Of a stretch of 64,000 nucleotides of DNA, positions 41,927 through 51,477 are shown piece by piece. Location: contig CBDCKA010000001.1 of assembly GCA_965218055.1 (NCBI GenBank), forward strand, positions 496,001 to 560,000. The letters run 5' to 3'. The notes below the pieces were generated by a model. The model saw nothing but the letters and a program-made list of their open reading frames with translations, ran no database searches and was not told the origin of the DNA. Source of the DNA: CBDBKE01 sp965218055. Lineage in GTDB: Bacteria > Acidobacteriota > Terriglobia > JAJPHL01 > JAPKYU01. Both the position numbers and the translations under genes were made by a program. The first letter of the stretch is position 1, and each line of letters starts with the position of its first letter.

Positions 41927-44032
41927 ATGCTCAGCTTGGTTGTTCCCACCTACAACGAACGGCACAACTTGCCGACCCTGCTCGAGCGTTTGCAGGCGGC
42001 CCTGGCCGACTGCGGCGAGCCGTTTGAGGTGATCGTCGTCGATGACGACAGCCCCGACGGCACCTCCGCCGCGGCTCGCTCCCTTCAGTCAAGATTCCCC
42101 TGGCTGCGGGTCCTCACCCGCAAGCACCAGCGCGACCTGTCTACAGCGGTGCTGGCCGGCTGGTTTGAAGGGCGCGGCGACATTCTGGGGGTGATTGACG
42201 GTGACCTGCAGCATCCTCCGGAGTTGCTGCCCACCCTGCTCCACCGTTTGAAAGAAACGGGCGCCGAGCTGGAAATTGCCAGCCGCCATGTGCGCGGCGG
42301 CGGTGTGAGCCGCTGGAGTCCGCTGCGGCGCCTGATCTCCTGGGTCGCCACCCTGATGGCCGGCTTTATCCTGCCGGGCACGCTGAGCCGTGTGCGCGAC
42401 CCGATGTCCGGCTACTTCTTGGTGCGCCGCGCCGTGATTGAAGGCGCCCCGCTGCGTCCGGTGGGCTATAAGATTCTGTTGGAAGTGCTGGCCAAGGGTG
42501 AATACCAGAAGGTCGAGGAGGTCCCCTACATCTTCCAGGAGCGTTTCCGCGGCGGCAGCAAGCTCGCGCCGCGCCACGCCTGGCAATACCTGATGCACTT
42601 GACCTCAATTGCCCTGGACACGGGCGAGCTGCAGCGTGTCTTCGCTTATGGGGCCGTCGGTTTTTCGGGGGCGATCGTGAACCTGGCCGGACTGGCAGCG
42701 CTCGTGCGTCTGGTTGGCCTGCCCGTGTCAGTCGCCCTGCCTGGAGCGACGGCACTGGCCATTGTGAACAATTTTGCGCTGAACGACCGCTTCACTTTTC
42801 CTGAGGCGCGCCGCAGAAACCCCGGTCCTGCCGCAACGTTCACCCGCTTCTTGCGATTTCTTTGGGTGGTCCTGGGCGGCGCGTTGCTGACTCTGTCGGT
42901 GGCCAGTGCACTGATTCGCTTTGCGCAGGCGCCACTGGAGCTGGCAGGGTTGTGCGGGATTATCGCCGCCGCCTGCTGGAATTTCCTGCTGAATTCTCGC
43001 GTCACCTGGCGGGCCTGGTGGGATCGCAGCGTGCACCTGCGGCGCTGGCGCGGCGGCGCCGTGCCTCCGCCGCAGGCCGACCTGGCCTGCAATCTGTGCG
43101 GCGGACGGCAATTCGTGGTGCTGTTCCGCGGGCACGGCCCCGGGCCAGCCGGACGCCCGGACCTGTTCTGTTGCACCAGCATGGGCCACGGCGACTACAC
43201 CAACATTCTGCGCTGCGTCTCCTGCTCGCTGGTGGTGCTGGCGCCCTCCGATCCGCTACCGGAAGTCGAACAGTTCTACCGCAGGGTGGAAGACCCGCTT
43301 TACTTGCGCGAGGAGCGAGGGCGCGTACGCACCTTTGACCGGCTGCTGGACGAAATCGAGGAGTTGCGCAGCGGCGGGCGTCTGCTCGATGTGGGTTGCT
43401 ACACCGGCGTCTTCCTGGATCGGGCCCGGCGGCGGGGCTGGGAGGTCACCGGCCTGGAACCCAGCCAATGGGCAGCCGGCGTTGCGCGCAGCCGCGGCCT
43501 GAACGTCCACGAAGGATTGCTGGCGGAAAACAACCTACCGCCGGAAAGTTTTGACCTCATCACCGTGTGGGACGCCATCGAGCATTTTGGCGATCCGCGG
43601 GCCGAGGTCAACCACCTGGCCCACCTGCTAAAACCCGGCGGGCTGCTGGCTCTTTCCACGATGGACGTGGAAAGTGGGTTTGCCCGCCTGCTGGGACCGC
43701 GCTGGCCTTGGTTCATGCGCATGCACCTTTATTACTTTTCCCCGGACACGTTGCGCGCCTTGCTGGCGCAGTCTCAGTTGGAAGTGGCGAGAGTGCGGCG
43801 CCACCGGCGGATCGTCAGTGCGCGTTATCTGCTGGAAAAAGTCGCGGCCCAGTTTCCGCGGATAGGTGGCGCGCTCACCCTGGTGGCCCGGTTGCCCCTG
43901 CTGGGGCGCCTCCACCTGCGAGTGAATTTCGGCGATATCGTTAATGTTTATGCGGTGAAACCGGCGGAGAAGCCACCCGACCAGATGGGTTCGGCGGCCG
44001 ACACCGTGCGGCGATCCCCGCGCGCGGGATGA
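41927..44032 (+). CDS. Fusion protein: GT2 (polyprenol-P mannosyltransferase-like) + GtrA membrane domain + methyltransferase
   Basis: The product is about 701 aa from the ATG at 41927, where the GT2 domain begins directly (MLSLVVPTYNERHNLPTLLE). Domain 1 (1-230) is DPM1-like: VIVVDDDSPDGT, GVIDGDLQHPPE and FQERFRGGSKL. Domain 2 (about 235-362) is a GtrA domain with four membrane segments (FAYGAVGFSGAIVNLAGLAA, NNFALNDRFTF, NFLLNSRVTW). Domain 3 (about 385-690) is a class I methyltransferase with a Cys-rich opening (CNLCGG, RCVSCSLVV), SAM motif LLDVGCYTGVFLDRARRRGW and TVWDAIEHFGDP. GT2-GtrA fusions are known. The added methyltransferase suggests a lipid-linked sugar is made, flipped and methylated by one protein, but that is inference. 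Confidence 0.88.
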   Translation: MLSLVVPTYNERHNLPTLLERLQAALADCGEPFEVIVVDDDSPDGTSAAARSLQSRFPWLRVLTRKHQRDLSTAVLAGWFEGRGDILGVIDGDLQHPPELLPTLLHRLKETGAELEIASRHVRGGGVSRWSPLRRLISWVATLMAGFILPGTLSRVRDPMSGYFLVRRAVIEGAPLRPVGYKILLEVLAKGEYQKVEEVPYIFQERFRGGSKLAPRHAWQYLMHLTSIALDTGELQRVFAYGAVGFSGAIVNLAGLAALVRLVGLPVSVALPGATALAIVNNFALNDRFTFPEARRRNPGPAATFTRFLRFLWVVLGGALLTLSVASALIRFAQAPLELAGLCGIIAAACWNFLLNSRVTWRAWWDRSVHLRRWRGGAVPPPQADLACNLCGGRQFVVLFRGHGPGPAGRPDLFCCTSMGHGDYTNILRCVSCSLVVLAPSDPLPEVEQFYRRVEDPLYLREERGRVRTFDRLLDEIEELRSGGRLLDVGCYTGVFLDRARRRGWEVTGLEPSQWAAGVARSRGLNVHEGLLAENNLPPESFDLITVWDAIEHFGDPRAEVNHLAHLLKPGGLLALSTMDVESGFARLLGPRWPWFMRMHLYYFSPDTLRALLAQSQLEVARVRRHRRIVSARYLLEKVAAQFPRIGGALTLVARLPLLGRLHLRVNFGDIVNVYAVKPAEKPPDQMGSAADTVRRSPRAG

Positions 44033-44093
44033 ACTGGAGATGCGGAAATGAAATTGGCCATCGCCATTCTCGCCTAGCAGACACCTTTGGACG

Positions 44094-44225
44094 ATGACCG
44101 CTCGAGAATTTCTTTTTGCCTGGATGGCCAGTCTGAGGGAACTGCTATTTCCGGCCATTTCGGTAGACCGCCTCGTATTCATCGAGGCGATCGTGGTGGT
44201 CACTGCCCTGGACTGGGTAATTTAG
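44094..44225 (+). pseudogene. Unknown gene truncated by IS3-family element
   Basis: A 43-codon frame (MTAREFLFAWMASLRELLFP, then a hydrophobic VDRLVFIEAIVVVTALDW) runs into the IS left end, which supplies the stop. It is too short to assign. No matching continuation is visible right of the IS. Confidence 0.4.
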
Positions 44226-44260
44226 ACACTGAGGTTGGGAATTAACTACCCTGGTGTCAT

Positions 44261-44521
44261 ATGAACAAAAAACATCATCGTATTGCAGCTGACGTAAAAG
44301 CCGATATCCTACGCCGCGTCAAGGAAGAAGACATCTCGGTGGCCCAGGCCGCCAAGGATCACGGTATTTCTGAAGGGAGCATCTATGGTTGGATGGTAAA
44401 AGGAGCAACCGGTGCCCCGTCCTGGGCGGAGTTCTCCCGACTTCAGAAGCAGAACAGAGAACTCCTGGAACTCGTGGGCGAGATCACGCTCAAGCTCTCC
44501 ATGACTCAAAAAAACAATTGA
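44261..44521 (+). CDS. IS3-family transposase OrfA
   Basis: The product is 86 aa. It has an HTH (ISVAQAAKDHGISEGSIYGW) followed by a coiled-coil-like RLQKQNRELLELVGEITLKL. It ends just after the slippery A AAA AAC at 44509-44515, where a -1 shift gives OrfAB. Confidence 0.88.
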   Translation: MNKKHHRIAADVKADILRRVKEEDISVAQAAKDHGISEGSIYGWMVKGATGAPSWAEFSRLQKQNRELLELVGEITLKLSMTQKNN

Positions 44522-45306
44522 GCGAAGGAAGAAACAAATCAGCGCTTGCCCGAGCCCTTGGCATATCCCGCGCGAGCCTGTATTACGTCCCAAGAATGAA
44601 GGAGAAGGACTGGCGCCTCAAGGTCCGCCTGGAAGAAGAGCTGCAGATCCATCCCTCCTACGGCTCCCGGCGAATTGCTACGGCACTGGGACTCTGCCGC
44701 CAGCGGGCGCAGAGGGTCATGCGTCTGTTTGGCATCAAGCCCTACCGCAGGAGAGGCAGAAAATGGAGAAAATCCAAGGTTTCCCGGACCTATCCCAACC
44801 TCCTGCTCGCGCTCATGCCCGCATATGCAAACCACATCTGGGCAACGGACTTCACCGAGTTCGTGCAGCACGGAAAGAAGGTCTATGTGGCGACCGTGAT
44901 CGATCTCTACACCCGCCGGATCCTGGGAATCCAGGTTGCGGTGAGAAAGGGAGCCGCGCTCACCATTCAGGCGCTTTCCAACGCCCTGCTCCATCATCCG
45001 CGCCCGGGTCTATTCCACTCCGACAACGGGAGGGAGTATGACGCGATGGCGTTCACTGAAATCCTTGATGGATGCGGCATCGTGATTTCACGGAGCCGCC
45101 CGGGGTGCCCTTGGGAGAACGGATACCAGGAATCGTTCTACGACAAATTCAAGGTTGACCTGGGAGATCCGAACCGCTTCAAAACACTGGGGGAGCTAGT
45201 GGCGGAGATCTACCGCACCCTGTGGGACTACAACAACACGCGGATTCACTCCGCGCTCAACATGCCGCCTGTGGTATTCGCCAAACGGTATGCGTTAGTC
45301 GCGTAA
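44509..45306 (+). CDS. IS3-family transposase OrfB (from frameshift site)
   Basis: The catalytic part is about 265 aa: HTH_21 region (IHPSYGSRRIATALGLCRQR), then DDE in WATDFTEF, HSDNGREYD and ENGYQESFYDKFK, with the tail YNNTRIHSALNMPPVVFAKR. It is expressed as a fusion to OrfA by -1 frameshift. The frame is also open upstream to 44389 but overlaps OrfA there. Confidence 0.88.
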   Translation, partial: KKQLSEGRNKSALARALGISRASLYYVPRMKEKDWRLKVRLEEELQIHPSYGSRRIATALGLCRQRAQRVMRLFGIKPYRRRGRKWRKSKVSRTYPNLLLALMPAYANHIWATDFTEFVQHGKKVYVATVIDLYTRRILGIQVAVRKGAALTIQALSNALLHHPRPGLFHSDNGREYDAMAFTEILDGCGIVISRSRPGCPWENGYQESFYDKFKVDLGDPNRFKTLGELVAEIYRTLWDYNNTRIHSALNMPPVVFAKRYALVA

Positions 45307-45334
45307 AAAACTCTCAGAATCAGTGTCTAAAGAA

Positions 45335-46518
45335 ATCAGTCCTTGACAACTGGCCAAATGATGGAAGGGATCATGGCCTCGATGGCGCAGTTCGATAATG
45401 ACGTTCGATCTGAGCGCACGGTTGCAGGGATGAAAGCCCGCCTCGAACGTGGCGGCTGGACGTTCTCGCCACCGCTGGGCTACCTCAAAGGAACGGATGC
45501 GAACGGCGGCAAGACTATCATCCCCGACCCGCAGAGGGCACAGCTCATCACGGAGGCATTCGAGATGTACCCAACTGGAGTGCACTCCAAGCAGCAAGTG
45601 TTGGACGCTGTGACGCGGTCGGGCTTGCCCACCAAGAGCGGTAAACGCCTCAGCCCGCAAACGTTCGGCCAATTGCTCCGCAAGCCAATTTACGCTGGCA
45701 TCCTCGAAGTGCCCGCCTGGGCGTGCGCCAGCGGAGCAACGCCGCCGCCCTTGTGAGGCGTGAGACAATCGACAAGGGACAGGGCCTGCTTGATGGCAAG
45801 CGACCCACGGTGGCACCGCGACAGCGCAACAACCCCGATTTCCCCTTGCGCCATTTCGTGCGCTACGGGCGTTGTGACCGACCCTTGACCGCGAGTTGGT
45901 CCAAGGGTCGCAGCAGGCGTTACGCCTACTACCGTTGCCACAATCGCGCCTGCAGGGCCGTAAACGTGCGCCGCGAGGAAACGGAGCAGCTGTTCGTGGA
46001 CTTCCTCGGCCAATTGCGGCCCAGGCCCGAATATCTGCGTCTCCTTGGCGAAATCGTCATTGACGTTTGGAAGCAGAAGCAGGCACAAGCCACTGCGCTC
46101 CATGAGGCCACGCAGCGGCGCGTCAGCAGCCTGCGGGAACGCAAGCAACGACTCATTGAGGCGTTCCTTTACGAGCGTGCGATTGACCGGGTGACGTAGC
46201 AGCAGGAATTGGACAAGCTCAATGAAGAAATCGCGCTAGCCGAGATTGACGGACGCTCGCACCGAGGAGATAGAGGTGCAGACCGCCGTCAGCTTCGGTG
46301 AGTTCGTTCTACTGAATGCACCGCGCCTATGGAGGGAGTTTACGCTGGAACAAAAACAGCGGTTGCAACAAGTCCTCTTCCCGCGCGGGGTGCAGTTCGA
46401 GAATGGCGTTTATCGAACCGCCGAAACGAGTATGATTTTCTTTGAGTTGGACGCAGAGCAAGTGAAAAAGGAGAGCTTGGTGTCCCCAGCGGGATTCGAA
46501 CCCGCGTTTCCGCCTTGA
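45335..46518 (+). pseudogene. Large serine recombinase, decayed
   Basis: Three frames in turn encode recognisable parts: TTGQMMEGIMASMAQFDNDV and the recombinase domain GGWTFSPPLGYLKG (to about 45715), then RRETIDKGQGLLDGKRPTVA and the zinc-ribbon region (RYGRCDRPLTASW, HNRACRAVNV), then AVSFGEFVLLNAPRLWREFT. The catalytic N-terminal domain with the Ser is missing. There are two frameshifts and a TAG at 46198-46200, and one expected ribbon Cys is Tyr. The end (LVSPAGFEPAFPP) is read from the tRNA-Glu repeat, so the original gene reached the tRNA 3' end. Confidence 0.85.
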
Positions 46519-46526
46519 AAGGGCGA
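46478..46526. other. Distal attachment site (49-bp copy of the tRNA-Glu 3' end)
   Basis: All 49 bases are identical to 54100-54148, the 3' part of tRNA-Glu including CCA, T arm and anticodon stem. Only this part of the tRNA is present. The integrase lies next to the intact gene, so the pair marks the ends of an integrated element. Confidence 0.9.
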
Positions 46527-47096
46527 GTCTAGCAATTTAGCTGGAGTGACATCAAGTTGCATGGGTGCATAAAACGTCAGTGTTTGCACGGGCTTGAAGC
46601 AGCTCTCATCTTGCATGAGCTTGCATGGAGTGACACCCATTTGTAGCAATCCGTGTTACCAGGGCGTTACCAGAAACCGATTCCAAGCTTGCTGTAGGAC
46701 CTCGCCTGAGTGTGCGGCCCGGTGATGTACTTAGCATCTCTGTCGAGCAGGATCACCGCCCTGGGTGGAGTACGAAGCTTGACAACGGCGGGTTATAATG
46801 GATGTGGATCCGGTGGGACGGGTAGGCCGACTTTTCCCGAAAACAGTGAGATCAGTCCATCAAAAAGGCGTCGCGGTGCCTGTGTGCCTGCCGGCTGAAA
46901 ATCTTCGGTATTGAGCACCCCCCCCGTGCCCTTGTTTGACTTCTTTCCACCTATCCCCCGTCTAGTCCTCTGCCTGTGCACCCGCGCACAGCCGGAGCTT
47001 ACGGAGGTCCTTCCTGAAAGGATAAGTAAAACCTAGCCAACAAAAGGCGGGATCTATCTACTCTCAGCTATTGAGTGACGCTGCCTCAGAGGTGGG

Positions 47097-47174
47097 CACT
47101 TGTCCGGATAGCCAACTATACGTCCAAGTGAAACCGGGATTGATAAACGCTAGCCCGTTAGTGGCGACCTATCC
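47097..47174. repeat. Dispersed repeat copy (inverted partner at 51707-51783)
   Basis: It shares CACTTGTCCGG, TATAC-TCCAAGTG, TAAACGCTA and TAGTGG-GAC blocks with the reverse complement of 51707-51783, and the last blocks with 6090-6165. With its partner it brackets the DUF1501/PSD1 pair. Confidence 0.6.
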
Positions 47175-47352
47175 GCAAAGAAGACGCTATTTGTCCGGGC
47201 GTACTTAAACAGGCGGTTGATCACGTTGCGGATATGCACGGCGGTCTGTACTCTGTAGCCCTCGGCGAGCTTGCATTTGAATGGGTAGGGGTTGCTATAA
47301 TCTGCTGAGGCCTCAAAAGCAACGGTACCGTGACGAGCCTGTTCCTCAGCGT
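47155..47352 (-). pseudogene. Possible tyrosine-integrase core-domain remnant
   Basis: The minus strand is open without a start and reads KCKLAEGYRVQTAVHIRNVI, then NRLFKYARTNSVFFADRSPL. The pattern GY-VQTA-HIRNV-FKYAR resembles the core-binding helix region of phage-type integrases. It is short and stops inside the dispersed repeat. Confidence 0.35.
47293..47301 (+). promoter_or_regulatory. Extended -10 promoter candidate for the DUF1501 gene
   Basis: TGCTATAAT is an extended -10 box. It lies about 78 bp before the ATG. No good -35 is seen. Confidence 0.4.
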
Positions 47353-47378
47353 TTTCCGGTCATGCAGGGAGTGAACCC

Positions 47379-48827
47379 ATGAACTTTGAGCATTTCAAGC
47401 GGATTCAAACGCGGCGCAGCTTCCTCCGGAACTGTGCGGGTGGCGTGGGCACGATCGCCCTCTGGCACTTGTTGGCCAGCGAATTGAGCGCGGGAAGCAG
47501 GGGGCAAGCGCCACCGGATGTCAATCCTCTGGCGGTCACACCACTCCATTTTCCAGCCAAGGCCAAGAACGTCATATTTCTGTTTATGGACGGCGGGCCG
47601 AGTCACCTCGATCTGTACGATCCCAAGCCGGAGATGAAGAAATGGGAGGGCCAGTCTCTGCCGCCTTCGATGACCAAGGATTTGCAGTTGGCCTTCATCA
47701 AGCCGACGGCCAAAGTTTGGACGAGCCCGCGCTCCTTCCAGCGCTACGGGCAAAGCGGCATTGAGTTTTCAGACTGGGTGCCCCACATTGGGAGCCGTGC
47801 CGACGATATCTGCATGATCCGCTCGATGTACACGGAGCAGTTCAACCACCACCCGGCCCAGTTAATGTTCAATTGCGGGTCTCCGTTAGTAGGGCGCCCC
47901 ACGATGGGCGCGTGGGCACTCTACGGACTAGGAAGCGAGTCCGACAGCCTGCCGGGTTTCGTCGTGCTGCGAACGGGATCGATTGCCCCCGGCGCGGGCA
48001 GCGCGAACTGGACCAGCGGATTCCTGCCGTCTACCTATCAAGGGGTCCCCTTCCGGAACACCGGCGATCCGGTGCTCTATCTGTCGGATCCGGCCGGCAT
48101 TGATCGAGAGCTGCGACGATCCACCCTCGACGTTTTACGCGATGTGAACGAGATGAACAGGGTCGCGACCGGAGATATGGAGATCGCTTCGCGGATCGCT
48201 TCCTACGAACTTGCGTTCCGCATGCAGATGGCGGCTCCGGAGCTGATGGATCTGTCCAAGGAATCACCCACCACTTTGGAGATGTACGGGGTGAACGAGG
48301 AGACGACGAAACAGTTTGGCACTAACTGTCTACTGGCTCGAAGGCTGGTTGAGCGCGGAGTCCGGTTTGTAATGTTGATGCACGGGAGTTGGGACGACCA
48401 TAGAAACCTCATGAAAAACCTCAAGAAGAACTGCGACATCGTGGACCGGCCTACCGGCGCATTGCTCAAGGACCTGAAGCAGCGCGGTCTGCTCGACTCC
48501 ACCCTGGTCATTTGGGGAGGGGAGTTTGGGCGCACTCCTATGGTGCAGAGTAGTAACCCGGGCACGTTCGGCGAGGGGCGGGACCACCACCCGTCTGCCT
48601 TCAGCGTGTGGATGGCGGGAGGAGGCATCAAGGGCGGGCAGGTCGTCGGGCAAACGGACGACTTGGGCTTGCGGGTTGCAGAGGACAAGATTCATATTCA
48701 CGACCTGCATGCCACGATCCTGCACTTACTGGGCCTGGATCATGAACGATTGACCTTCCGGCACATGGGCCGGGATTTTCGGCTGACCGATGTGGCCGGA
48801 AAAGTGGTGCACGAGCTGTTGGCATAG
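47379..48827 (+). CDS. DUF1501 family protein, Tat-exported
   Basis: The product is 482 aa with GGGAG upstream. The N-terminus is a Tat-type signal (RIQTRRSFLRNCAGGVGTIA). The DUF1501 fold is in the alkaline-phosphatase/sulfatase superfamily: NVIFLFMDGGPSHLDLYDPK near residue 65, later WGGEFGRTPMVQ and the C-terminal HDLHATILHLLGLDH, all usual for the family. Biochemical function is not established. Members nearly always sit beside a PSD1/DUF1549/DUF1553 gene, as here 37 bp downstream, and the pair is typical of Planctomycetes, Verrucomicrobia and some Acidobacteria. Confidence 0.92.
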   Translation: MNFEHFKRIQTRRSFLRNCAGGVGTIALWHLLASELSAGSRGQAPPDVNPLAVTPLHFPAKAKNVIFLFMDGGPSHLDLYDPKPEMKKWEGQSLPPSMTKDLQLAFIKPTAKVWTSPRSFQRYGQSGIEFSDWVPHIGSRADDICMIRSMYTEQFNHHPAQLMFNCGSPLVGRPTMGAWALYGLGSESDSLPGFVVLRTGSIAPGAGSANWTSGFLPSTYQGVPFRNTGDPVLYLSDPAGIDRELRRSTLDVLRDVNEMNRVATGDMEIASRIASYELAFRMQMAAPELMDLSKESPTTLEMYGVNEETTKQFGTNCLLARRLVERGVRFVMLMHGSWDDHRNLMKNLKKNCDIVDRPTGALLKDLKQRGLLDSTLVIWGGEFGRTPMVQSSNPGTFGEGRDHHPSAFSVWMAGGGIKGGQVVGQTDDLGLRVAEDKIHIHDLHATILHLLGLDHERLTFRHMGRDFRLTDVAGKVVHELLA

Positions 48828-48864
48828 GAGAACACGGTTTTTCTCTTGGAGTTGATTGATTCCC

Positions 48865-51477
48865 ATGCCCAAAAGAGTCTTCACAGCAAGTGTTGCCGTA
48901 CTTTTCCTTTTAGGAATTGCTTACGTCCCCCAGTTGGCACAGGAAGTAGACGTGCAGGCTCTGCCGCCTGCGGCAAAAATCCGCGTGGATTTTTCACGAG
49001 ATGTTAAGCCGCTATTTCGAGAGAGCTGCCATAGCTGCCATGGTCCGAAGCAACAGATGGGTGGGTTGCGCCTGGACGAGAAGGCTGCCGCATTGGCCGG
49101 AGGCTACTCGGGGGCGGTGATCAAGCCAGGCAACAGCGCCGCAAGCAAGCTAATCCAGCTGGTCGCGGGCCTGGGAAAAGATCTGATCATGCCGATGATG
49201 GGGGAAAGGCTCACCTCCGAACAGATAGGTTTGCTGCGCGCGTGGATCGACCAGGGAGCTGAGTGGCCCGAGGAGGGCGCGGCTGCGGAGGAACTCCTGG
49301 AAGCGAAGAGCAAGCACTGGGCGTTCGTCCCGCCGCAACGCCCTCCGATTCCCAAGGTGCGTAAGCAGGCCTGGGTTCGCAATCCCATTGATGCGTTTAT
49401 CCTGGCGAAGCTCGAGACCGAAGGGATCGAGCCGTCGGAGGAAGCAGACCGGGAGACCTTGATCCGGCGTGTCAGTCTCGATCTCATTGGATTACCTCCG
49501 AGCCCGAAGGAAGTTGGCCAGTTCTTGGCAGACCAGCGCCCGGGTGCGTATGAGCGTCTGGTGGAGCGCCTATTGGCCTCCCCTCACTACGGAGAGAAAT
49601 GGGCGCGGCAGTGGCTTGACTTAGCGCATTATGCCGACAGCGACGGGTATGAAAAGGACAATATACGGCCGCATGCCTGGCAATGGCGCGATTGGGTGAT
49701 TCAGGCGCTGAACCGCAACGTGCGTTTCGACGAATTCACGGTTGAGCAAATCGCGGGAGACCTGTTGCCCAATGCCACGCTCCAGCAAAAGATTGCCACC
49801 GGGTTTCTGCGTAACACCCTGACGAACCGGGAAGGGGGCGTTGACGTGGAGGAATTTCGCGTAGAGCAGGTGGTGGATCGGACCGAGACGCTCGGTACTG
49901 TCTGGCTTGCTATGACGGTCGGCTGTGCACGCTGTCACGATCACAAATACGATCCGCTCACCCAGAAGGAATTTTATCAATTGTTTGCGTTTTTCAACAC
50001 CGCCATTGAGGAGAATATCGAGGCTCCTCGCCCGTGGGAATTGGGTGCGTACCTGCAAAACAGGGCGGCGTATGAGAAGAAGAGAAAGGCATTGTTGGAG
50101 GAATATAAAGTCCCAGAATTGCGGCCCGACTGGGAACGGAGAATACTGGCAGCCGCGGCGAATCCCGGTGTGAATCTTTCCTATGACATCGCCTGGGGCC
50201 GTTTAGGAAACGAACTCGAGGGCGGGCAGAAGATATTGAAGCTCGACCCCGCCTTACGAACGCCAAAGCAAAGGGATAAACTAGCGTACCATTTCGCCCG
50301 GACTTCTCGATTCGAGTTTGGCAACCAAAAGTACAAGGAGCTGAAGTTTAAGGAACTCAGCGGCAAATTGAAGAGGCTGATGGAGGAGTATCCAGGACTT
50401 AGTGAAGCTCAAATTCTGGTCGAAAACCCTGATCCCCCCCAAACTCACATCTTGGTCCGAGGTGATTATCGGAACCCTGGGAATGAGGTCCAACCCGGCA
50501 CGCCGGGAGTCTTGCCCCCCCCTCCCCGGGATTCCAGTCCTTCCCGACTCACTCTCGGCCGGTGGCTGGTGTCGAAGGACAATCCCCTCACGGCGCGCGT
50601 CTGGGTCAACCGTGCCTGGCAGGAGTTTTTTGGTCGCGGGCTGGTGGAAACTTCCGTAGACTTTGGCACGCGGGGGGATCGGCCCACACACCCGGAATTG
50701 CTGCATTGGCTGGCGACGGAATTCACGGCTAATCGCTGGAACATGAAGCGGATGCACAGGCTCATTGTGGAGTCAGCCACTTACCGCCAATCCTCAAAGG
50801 TGAGAGATGATTTGCGGGAGCATGATGCTTACAACAAGCTGCTAGCCCGCCAGCTACGTCTCCGCCTACCAGCAGAATCGATCCGCGATGCGACATTGGT
50901 CGCCAGCGGGCTGCTGAATCGCACGATCGGGGGGAAGAGCGCGCGCCCTCCTCTGCCTCCTGGAGTGATGGAGTTGGGCCATGGCGGCGGGCCGGACAAA
51001 TGGAAAAACAGCACAGGACCGGAGCGCTACCGGCGGGGTCTTTACACGATGTTCGTGCGCACCACACCGTACCCGCAATTGGTCAACTTTGACGCGCCGG
51101 ATTCTCTGCGGTCTTGCACCCGGCGAGAGCGGTCCACCACGCCGCTGCAGGCGCTGAACCTTCTCAACGATCCGGTATTTGTCGAGGCGGCCCAGGTGAT
51201 GGCCGTCAGGATTTTGCGGGAGGAACGAGGCAGCTGGGACGACCGGCTGAATTACGCCTTCCAACTCGCCCTGGGGCGAGAGCCCCGACCGCAGGAAAAA
51301 GATCGCTTGGTTATCTATTACCAGCAGCAAAAGGAGATTCTGGAGAAAAAGGGAGAGTTGGCTGAAAAGTTATTCCCCGCCATCGAGCTGGAAGGGATCG
51401 AGCCTGTGGAGGCGGCGGCCTGGTTCGGGGTGTGCCAATTCCTGCTGAATCTGGATGAATTCATCACCAGGAGTTAA
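48865..51477 (+). CDS. PSD1-type cytochrome c domain + DUF1549 + DUF1553 protein, exported
   Basis: The product is 870 aa from the ATG at 48865. A TTG three codons upstream (48856) is closer to the GGAG. A signal peptide (about 1-26) is followed by a haem-binding cytochrome c domain with FRESCHSCHGPKQQMGGLRL (CXXCH). Next are DUF1549 (WAFVPPQRPPIPKVR, NPIDAFILAKLE, RVSLDLIGLPPSP, WARQWLDLAHYADSDGYEKD) and DUF1553 (LGRWLVSKDNPLTARVWVNR, FGRGLVETSVDFGTRGDRPT). The last part ends in CQFLLNLDEF. The partner of the upstream DUF1501 gene; together they probably form an exported redox-linked degradation module, a role inferred from their constant pairing only. Confidence 0.92.
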   Translation: MPKRVFTASVAVLFLLGIAYVPQLAQEVDVQALPPAAKIRVDFSRDVKPLFRESCHSCHGPKQQMGGLRLDEKAAALAGGYSGAVIKPGNSAASKLIQLVAGLGKDLIMPMMGERLTSEQIGLLRAWIDQGAEWPEEGAAAEELLEAKSKHWAFVPPQRPPIPKVRKQAWVRNPIDAFILAKLETEGIEPSEEADRETLIRRVSLDLIGLPPSPKEVGQFLADQRPGAYERLVERLLASPHYGEKWARQWLDLAHYADSDGYEKDNIRPHAWQWRDWVIQALNRNVRFDEFTVEQIAGDLLPNATLQQKIATGFLRNTLTNREGGVDVEEFRVEQVVDRTETLGTVWLAMTVGCARCHDHKYDPLTQKEFYQLFAFFNTAIEENIEAPRPWELGAYLQNRAAYEKKRKALLEEYKVPELRPDWERRILAAAANPGVNLSYDIAWGRLGNELEGGQKILKLDPALRTPKQRDKLAYHFARTSRFEFGNQKYKELKFKELSGKLKRLMEEYPGLSEAQILVENPDPPQTHILVRGDYRNPGNEVQPGTPGVLPPPPRDSSPSRLTLGRWLVSKDNPLTARVWVNRAWQEFFGRGLVETSVDFGTRGDRPTHPELLHWLATEFTANRWNMKRMHRLIVESATYRQSSKVRDDLREHDAYNKLLARQLRLRLPAESIRDATLVASGLLNRTIGGKSARPPLPPGVMELGHGGGPDKWKNSTGPERYRRGLYTMFVRTTPYPQLVNFDAPDSLRSCTRRERSTTPLQALNLLNDPVFVEAAQVMAVRILREERGSWDDRLNYAFQLALGREPRPQEKDRLVIYYQQQKEILEKKGELAEKLFPAIELEGIEPVEAAAWFGVCQFLLNLDEFITRS

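Larger units (their letters stand above)
44221..45331 (+). mobile_element. IS3-family insertion sequence (third type)
   Basis: The element is about 1111 bp, bounded by inverted 12-bp ends TTTAGACACTGA and TCAGTGTCTAAA, with orfA and orfB joined by an A AAA AAC slippery site. No target duplication is visible at the flanks. The left flank is a truncated unknown frame and the right flank a truncated serine recombinase, so the flanks probably derive from a deletion. Confidence 0.85.
46527..47378. other. Gene-poor end of the island
   Basis: No intact gene. From left to right: several TTGCATG and GGAGTGACA repeats (46540-46645), the GTTACC repeats, unassigned sequence, the dispersed repeat at 47097-47174, a possible integrase remnant on the minus strand and an extended -10 box before the DUF1501 gene. 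Confidence 0.5.

Noticed and set aside
46478..46526. Second tRNA-Glu gene
   Set aside because: Only the 3' 49 bases are present; D arm and 5' acceptor strand are missing, so it is an attachment-site copy.
46780..46800. TTGACA and TATAAT close together as a promoter
   Set aside because: The spacing is only 9 bp, too short for a sigma70-type promoter.
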